From Sphingopyxis sp. (lineage in GTDB: Bacteria > Pseudomonadota > Alphaproteobacteria > Sphingomonadales > Sphingomonadaceae): DNA of 64,000 nucleotides. Numbering within the stretch: the stretch's first letter is position 1; every line of letters begins with the position of its first letter. The DNA lies in assembly GCA_002733865.1 (NCBI GenBank), contig NVXM01000007.1:1-64000 (forward strand), in the 5' to 3' direction. Positions 60,751-64,000 of this stretch are shown piece by piece. A program made the position numbers and the translations under genes. The notes under the pieces were generated by a model. That model saw only the letters and a list, made by a program, of their open reading frames with translations, did not search any database and had not been told where the DNA came from.

Positions 60751-61695
60751 ATGCGAGCGATTTTCAAATTGGGCATCATAATATCCGCGGGCTTACTGAC
60801 AACACCATCTCAAGCTGACTGTACGAACAACTGCATCAATGTTGGTAGCTTCAACATCAAGATGTTTGGAAATGGAAATTTTCCAGCGAAATCTGACAAA
60901 TCGATTGAAGAATTAGTAGAGCGGATTGATAGCAAAGCAAATCTGGATGTGGTCGCTTTGCAGGAAGTCAATATAAACTCAAGTGATTGGAGAGATCGCC
61001 TACTGCCAGCATTGCAGGACAAAGGTTACGAGTTGACCGGGACTGGCACCTATGGTGGGGAAAGCTCAACTAGACAACAATTCGTCGTTCTTATGCACAG
61101 GAAGCATAAAATCAACGCTATTGATCCAGCAACGGAGGTTAGCCAATCCAATAGCTATTCCGGGAATGGAATGTGCAATTATACTGGGATTCGCTCCCCA
61201 TTGACAGCATACTATGGAGCTAGATCGGGAAGCTTTGATTTCAGGGTATATGCTGTCCACCTCAAGTCAAAACTTCCTGTAGGCGGAGCACCTGAAAGCT
61301 GTGACGATGAAATACGTCGCCATCAATTGAATTTGATTGGTACCGCGATCAAAGAGCGCCGCAAATCGAGCGATGAAAGAGATTTTTTGGTACTTGGCGA
61401 TTTCAATGCATCATATGGTGATCCAGAACTGCAACCGTTAAAGGACGCAGGTTTAAATTCACTTCATACAGGAACCTGCAACAAAAACACCCTTCAAGGT
61501 TGCTCACACGTAAATAGAAATAGAAGGTATCGGGATTTGATTGATTTCATCTATGCGAGCGGCGACGTGTCCGAATATATTCCACACAGCGCGCAAGTGA
61601 TGCAGATTTCGGATGTCAGAAGATATAACCGAGAACAATCTGATCATGTTCCTATTTGGGCCTCATTTGATATCGGTGAAAAGGATGATGACTAG
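60751..61695 (+). CDS. Exported endonuclease/exonuclease/phosphatase family protein
   Basis: A 314-residue DNase I-like protein. A signal peptide (IFKLGIIISAGLLTTPSQA) is followed by the EEP fold: INVGSFNIKMFG (Asn), VVALQEVN (Glu), FRVYAVHLKSK, LVLGDFNASYGD (Asp, Asn) and EQSDHVPIWASF (Asp-His). These residues make a metal nuclease or phosphodiesterase active site. Being exported, it may degrade DNA outside the cell or in the periplasm. Four or more cysteines early in the mature part may form disulphides. It is followed by the Septu genes after 96 bp. Confidence 0.87.
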   Translation: MRAIFKLGIIISAGLLTTPSQADCTNNCINVGSFNIKMFGNGNFPAKSDKSIEELVERIDSKANLDVVALQEVNINSSDWRDRLLPALQDKGYELTGTGTYGGESSTRQQFVVLMHRKHKINAIDPATEVSQSNSYSGNGMCNYTGIRSPLTAYYGARSGSFDFRVYAVHLKSKLPVGGAPESCDDEIRRHQLNLIGTAIKERRKSSDERDFLVLGDFNASYGDPELQPLKDAGLNSLHTGTCNKNTLQGCSHVNRNRRYRDLIDFIYASGDVSEYIPHSAQVMQISDVRRYNREQSDHVPIWASFDIGEKDDD

Positions 61696-61791
61696 GGTCC
61701 CAAGGCTTCCTCGACTGATATCGATTCCAGTCTTTTCCAATATAATCGCTGCCAGTGTGCTCTGCACAGCATATTACACGGAGACTCAACT

Positions 61792-63078
61792 ATGTTCTTA
61801 GAGCGAGTAAAAATCGAAAATATTCGATCATTAAGATCGGTTGAAATAGACATGACGGATTCTGAAACAGATAAATCCGTCAGAAAATGGACTTTGCTGG
61901 TTGGAGAAAACGGAACTGGGAAAAGTACAATTCTCAAATGCATTGGTTTGATATTGGGAGGATCGGAAGCTCTTCCTCATATTCTTGGTAACCCTAGTCA
62001 ATGGGTTCGTCATGGCGAACAGCAGGGAAAGATATCAGCCACACTGCGAACGAGTGATTGGGAAGAACGCAAGCTTGAATTCGTAATCAATGCGGATGAC
62101 AATGTTCGCACTATATATTCCAATAATCTGGCGGGCTTGGAACTACTTGACGAGGCTTTGGAACATGCAAGCCAAAACTATTTTACAGTAGCCTACGGCC
62201 CTTTTCGTAGAGTGAGTTCGGAATCTGGAGTGATGAATTCTTCGAGTTCGGTCCAAGGGCTTTCGCCTAGGGCCGAAAGCCTGATAACATTATTCGATAA
62301 AGATGCGCAGGTACACCCACTACAGAGTTGGGCTATGGATTTAGACTATCAAAGAGGTGAAGAGGGCATAGAAATCGTTAGGGAGTCAATGAACAAATTG
62401 ATGCCTGATGTTGAGTTCGTAGGGATTGAAAAGAAGCAAAAAACATTGATCTTCAATACTCCCGATGGACATGTTCCCTTAGAACATTTGAGTGATGGCT
62501 ATCAGAACGTCGCAGCATGGATTGGCGACCTTCTATACAGGGTTACCGAAGCATTCGCTCATTATAAAAAACCGCTCGAAGCGCGTGGACTGCTATTGAT
62601 CGATGAGGTTGATGCTCATTTGCATCCGGCATGGCAACGAAGGTTGCGACAATTTTTGAGCAATACTTTGCCCAACTTTCAAATCGTGGCCACGACTCAT
62701 TCTGCGCTAACTCTGCAACAAGCGCATCACGGAGACGCCACCGTTCTTTCGCGAAACCAAGACAATTTCGTGGAGGCAAATCAATTTCCAACAGATCCAT
62801 CGAAATTACGTTTGCATCAAATCTATGATTTGGCGTTCAAGATTGACTCTTTAGATTCTTGGGAAATTGAGCAGAGTAAGAACGAATATCGAAAACTGTC
62901 AGCCAAAGAAAAAGATGGGCTGTCCGACAATGAGCGAATTCAGTTGGAACAGGCTACGAGAACCCTTGAAATATTGCCAGATCATGGGCCCGACGGATTG
63001 GGGAATGAGGCGATGCAAGATTTTCTCTCTGAGCTAAAAAATGCAACAGCAGAAATCGCAAAGATGGCCAAGGAGTAG
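61792..63078 (+). CDS. ptuA: Septu PtuA-like AAA/SMC-type ATPase
   Basis: A 428-residue ATPase. Walker A is VGENGTGKSTIL (about residues 37-48), and Walker B and D-loop are LLLIDEVDAHLHPAWQRRL (about 266-284) followed by TTHSALTLQQ. It is of the short ABC/SMC type used in Septu, where PtuA assembles with the HNH nuclease PtuB to cut DNA during phage attack and ATP controls the complex. The HNH gene follows 2 bp later. A lone OLD-like ATPase is less likely given this partner. The C-terminal part is helical and charged. Confidence 0.85.
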   Translation: MFLERVKIENIRSLRSVEIDMTDSETDKSVRKWTLLVGENGTGKSTILKCIGLILGGSEALPHILGNPSQWVRHGEQQGKISATLRTSDWEERKLEFVINADDNVRTIYSNNLAGLELLDEALEHASQNYFTVAYGPFRRVSSESGVMNSSSSVQGLSPRAESLITLFDKDAQVHPLQSWAMDLDYQRGEEGIEIVRESMNKLMPDVEFVGIEKKQKTLIFNTPDGHVPLEHLSDGYQNVAAWIGDLLYRVTEAFAHYKKPLEARGLLLIDEVDAHLHPAWQRRLRQFLSNTLPNFQIVATTHSALTLQQAHHGDATVLSRNQDNFVEANQFPTDPSKLRLHQIYDLAFKIDSLDSWEIEQSKNEYRKLSAKEKDGLSDNERIQLEQATRTLEILPDHGPDGLGNEAMQDFLSELKNATAEIAKMAKE

Positions 63079-63080
63079 GA

Positions 63081-63926
63081 GTGAGCATGATACCGTTAAC
63101 GCGCGACAGGGCTGCTATTCACGATTCTTTTGTTGATCCAGGACGGCATACAAATCTCACAGAACTATTTAGAGAAGCTCAGGCCGACCGACTGTCCCTA
63201 AAACCTGTAAAAGATAAAGTATTTGCGGGAAGTCGCTGGAAAAAAGCCAAAACACAACTATCAGTGGAAACTGGTGCGAAGTGCGCTTTTTGTGAAACGC
63301 CGACCTCAGCAGGCTATTATGGTGATGTTGAGCATTTTAGGCCGAAATCCATTTATTGGTGGCTAGCCTATTGCTACGATAATTACCTTTACAGTTGCAG
63401 GGTATGTAACGGGAAAAAAAGTGACAGGCATCGGATTTCTGGGACGCAAATTCCCGAACCAAATTTGTCGGCAGCAAACAGCGATGCGGCAATCCTCTCT
63501 GCCGCAAAAAATGCTTCACCTGACCCAAGTGATATCACCAAACTCTCAACTTTAATTAGCCAAGCAAAAGCTGAAAAAGCGCATTTGCCTGACCCCTATT
63601 CCACAGATCCTCGTTTATTGTTTGCTTGGGATGCCGATGAGGTGCTTCGTGAAGTTCGCGTTAAACCTCGTCAGCCTCATGACGCTGATTGCCTACAAGC
63701 ATTTGAAGCAGTGAGCGATATTGTAGATATAAATCGTCCCGAACTATTATATTGGCGCTGGCAGACCTATGAGCATCTTAAAGAGCTAAAGGACATGCTT
63801 ATACTCCTAGACCAGACAGAAGCGCATATTACATTGCTGGGTATTTTGAAAAAACTAACTGAAGCAGCCAAACCCTACTCAGCAATGTCTCTCTATTTTT
63901 TACACGACGAATGGGGTCTATTCTGA
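63081..63926 (+). CDS. ptuB: Septu PtuB-like HNH endonuclease
   Basis: A 281-residue HNH nuclease. CAFCETPTSAGYYGDVEHFRPKS (Cys68, Cys71, His85) and YSCRVCNGKKSDRH (Cys106, Cys109, Asn110) form the zinc-bound beta-beta-alpha metal site. The rest is helical. The GTG at 63081 lies 2 bp after ptuA; the ATG at 63087 is also possible. With the adjacent ATPase it makes a complete Septu pair. Confidence 0.87.
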   Translation: MSMIPLTRDRAAIHDSFVDPGRHTNLTELFREAQADRLSLKPVKDKVFAGSRWKKAKTQLSVETGAKCAFCETPTSAGYYGDVEHFRPKSIYWWLAYCYDNYLYSCRVCNGKKSDRHRISGTQIPEPNLSAANSDAAILSAAKNASPDPSDITKLSTLISQAKAEKAHLPDPYSTDPRLLFAWDADEVLREVRVKPRQPHDADCLQAFEAVSDIVDINRPELLYWRWQTYEHLKELKDMLILLDQTEAHITLLGILKKLTEAAKPYSAMSLYFLHDEWGLF

Positions 63927-63947
63927 ATTACGTGTGCTAGTTTCTCT

Positions 63948-64000
63948 ATGCCAAATTCGGGTAAGTCTCAGTTTGAATTTGAACGGCTGTTCTGGGGCCG
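63948..64000 (+). CDS. Possible start of a further gene, cut by the window edge
   Basis: An ATG at 63948 opens a frame (MPNSGKSQFEFERLFWG) that runs off the window, 21 bp after ptuB. The amino acid make-up is plausible, but it is too short to judge. It could be a third gene of the Septu locus. Confidence 0.3.
   Translation, partial: MPNSGKSQFEFERLFWG

Overview
The window looks like part of a large integrative and conjugative element (ICE) of a sphingomonad (Alphaproteobacteria, Sphingomonadales). No rRNA, tRNA or taxon-marker gene is present. The assignment rests on the Trb-type conjugation operon with its DUF2274 tail, the ParB/small protein/ArdC block, the TonB receptor/FecR/ECF/lasso-isopeptidase cluster typical of sphingomonads and caulobacters, and the LuxR/LuxI style.

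Layout. (1) 1-4.8 kb: an N-terminally damaged sacsin/HSP90-like ATPase gene, then a P4-type tyrosine integrase with four TGGGGGCCTC-like sites just upstream. (2) 4.8-22.9 kb: a defence island with a DEDDh exonuclease plus Gabija (gajA-gajB), a ParS/RES toxin-antitoxin pair, several unknown genes, an exported S1/P1 nuclease, an AbiE-like operon, a DUF4062-STAND-TPR protein with an unknown partner, and a PIN-domain protein. (3) 23-27.2 kb: a mobilisation block read leftwards: DUF736, AlpA/RdfS-like excisionase, TraF peptidase, lytic transglycosylase, RlxS-type relaxase. (4) 27.6-31 kb: a three-gene operon ending in a Schlafen AlbA_2 protein, probably defence. (5) 31.1-34.4 kb: ParB-like protein, small protein, ArdC anti-restriction protein, and a hairpin-dense leader. 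(6) 35-36.3 kb: small genes, YfbU and an IS110 remnant. (7) 36.3-43 kb: an Atxe2-like lasso-peptide isopeptidase, TonB receptor, FecR and ECF sigma factor, with no lasso biosynthesis genes visible. (8) 43.3-47.2 kb: a quorum-sensing control block (LuxR, LuxI, PhyH dioxygenase, split DUF6499/DUF2285 protein, divergent XRE and DUF2285 genes). (9) 47.3-59.6 kb: traG, RHH, trbBCDEJLFGI, DUF2274, HTH. (10) 59.6-64 kb: DUF2235 hydrolase, secreted EEP nuclease and a Septu system (ptuA-ptuB).

How the parts may work together. The control block has the same parts as the circuit of the Mesorhizobium symbiosis ICE: LuxR/LuxI switch on an FseA-type activator made by +1 frameshifting, FseA switches on the excisionase (rdfS), and a QseC/QseM-like pair holds it off. 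Here the DUF6499 and DUF2285 halves are split by one base, exactly at a UUU-C slip site. One 28-bp promoter pattern (GTTACGG-N14-A[T/C]TGTCT) lies upstream of the ECF-fecR operon, upstream of the TonB receptor, and on the other strand upstream of luxR. This suggests that sensing of an outside ligand, perhaps a lasso peptide, feeds into the conjugation switch. These links are inferred from sequence and have not been tested.
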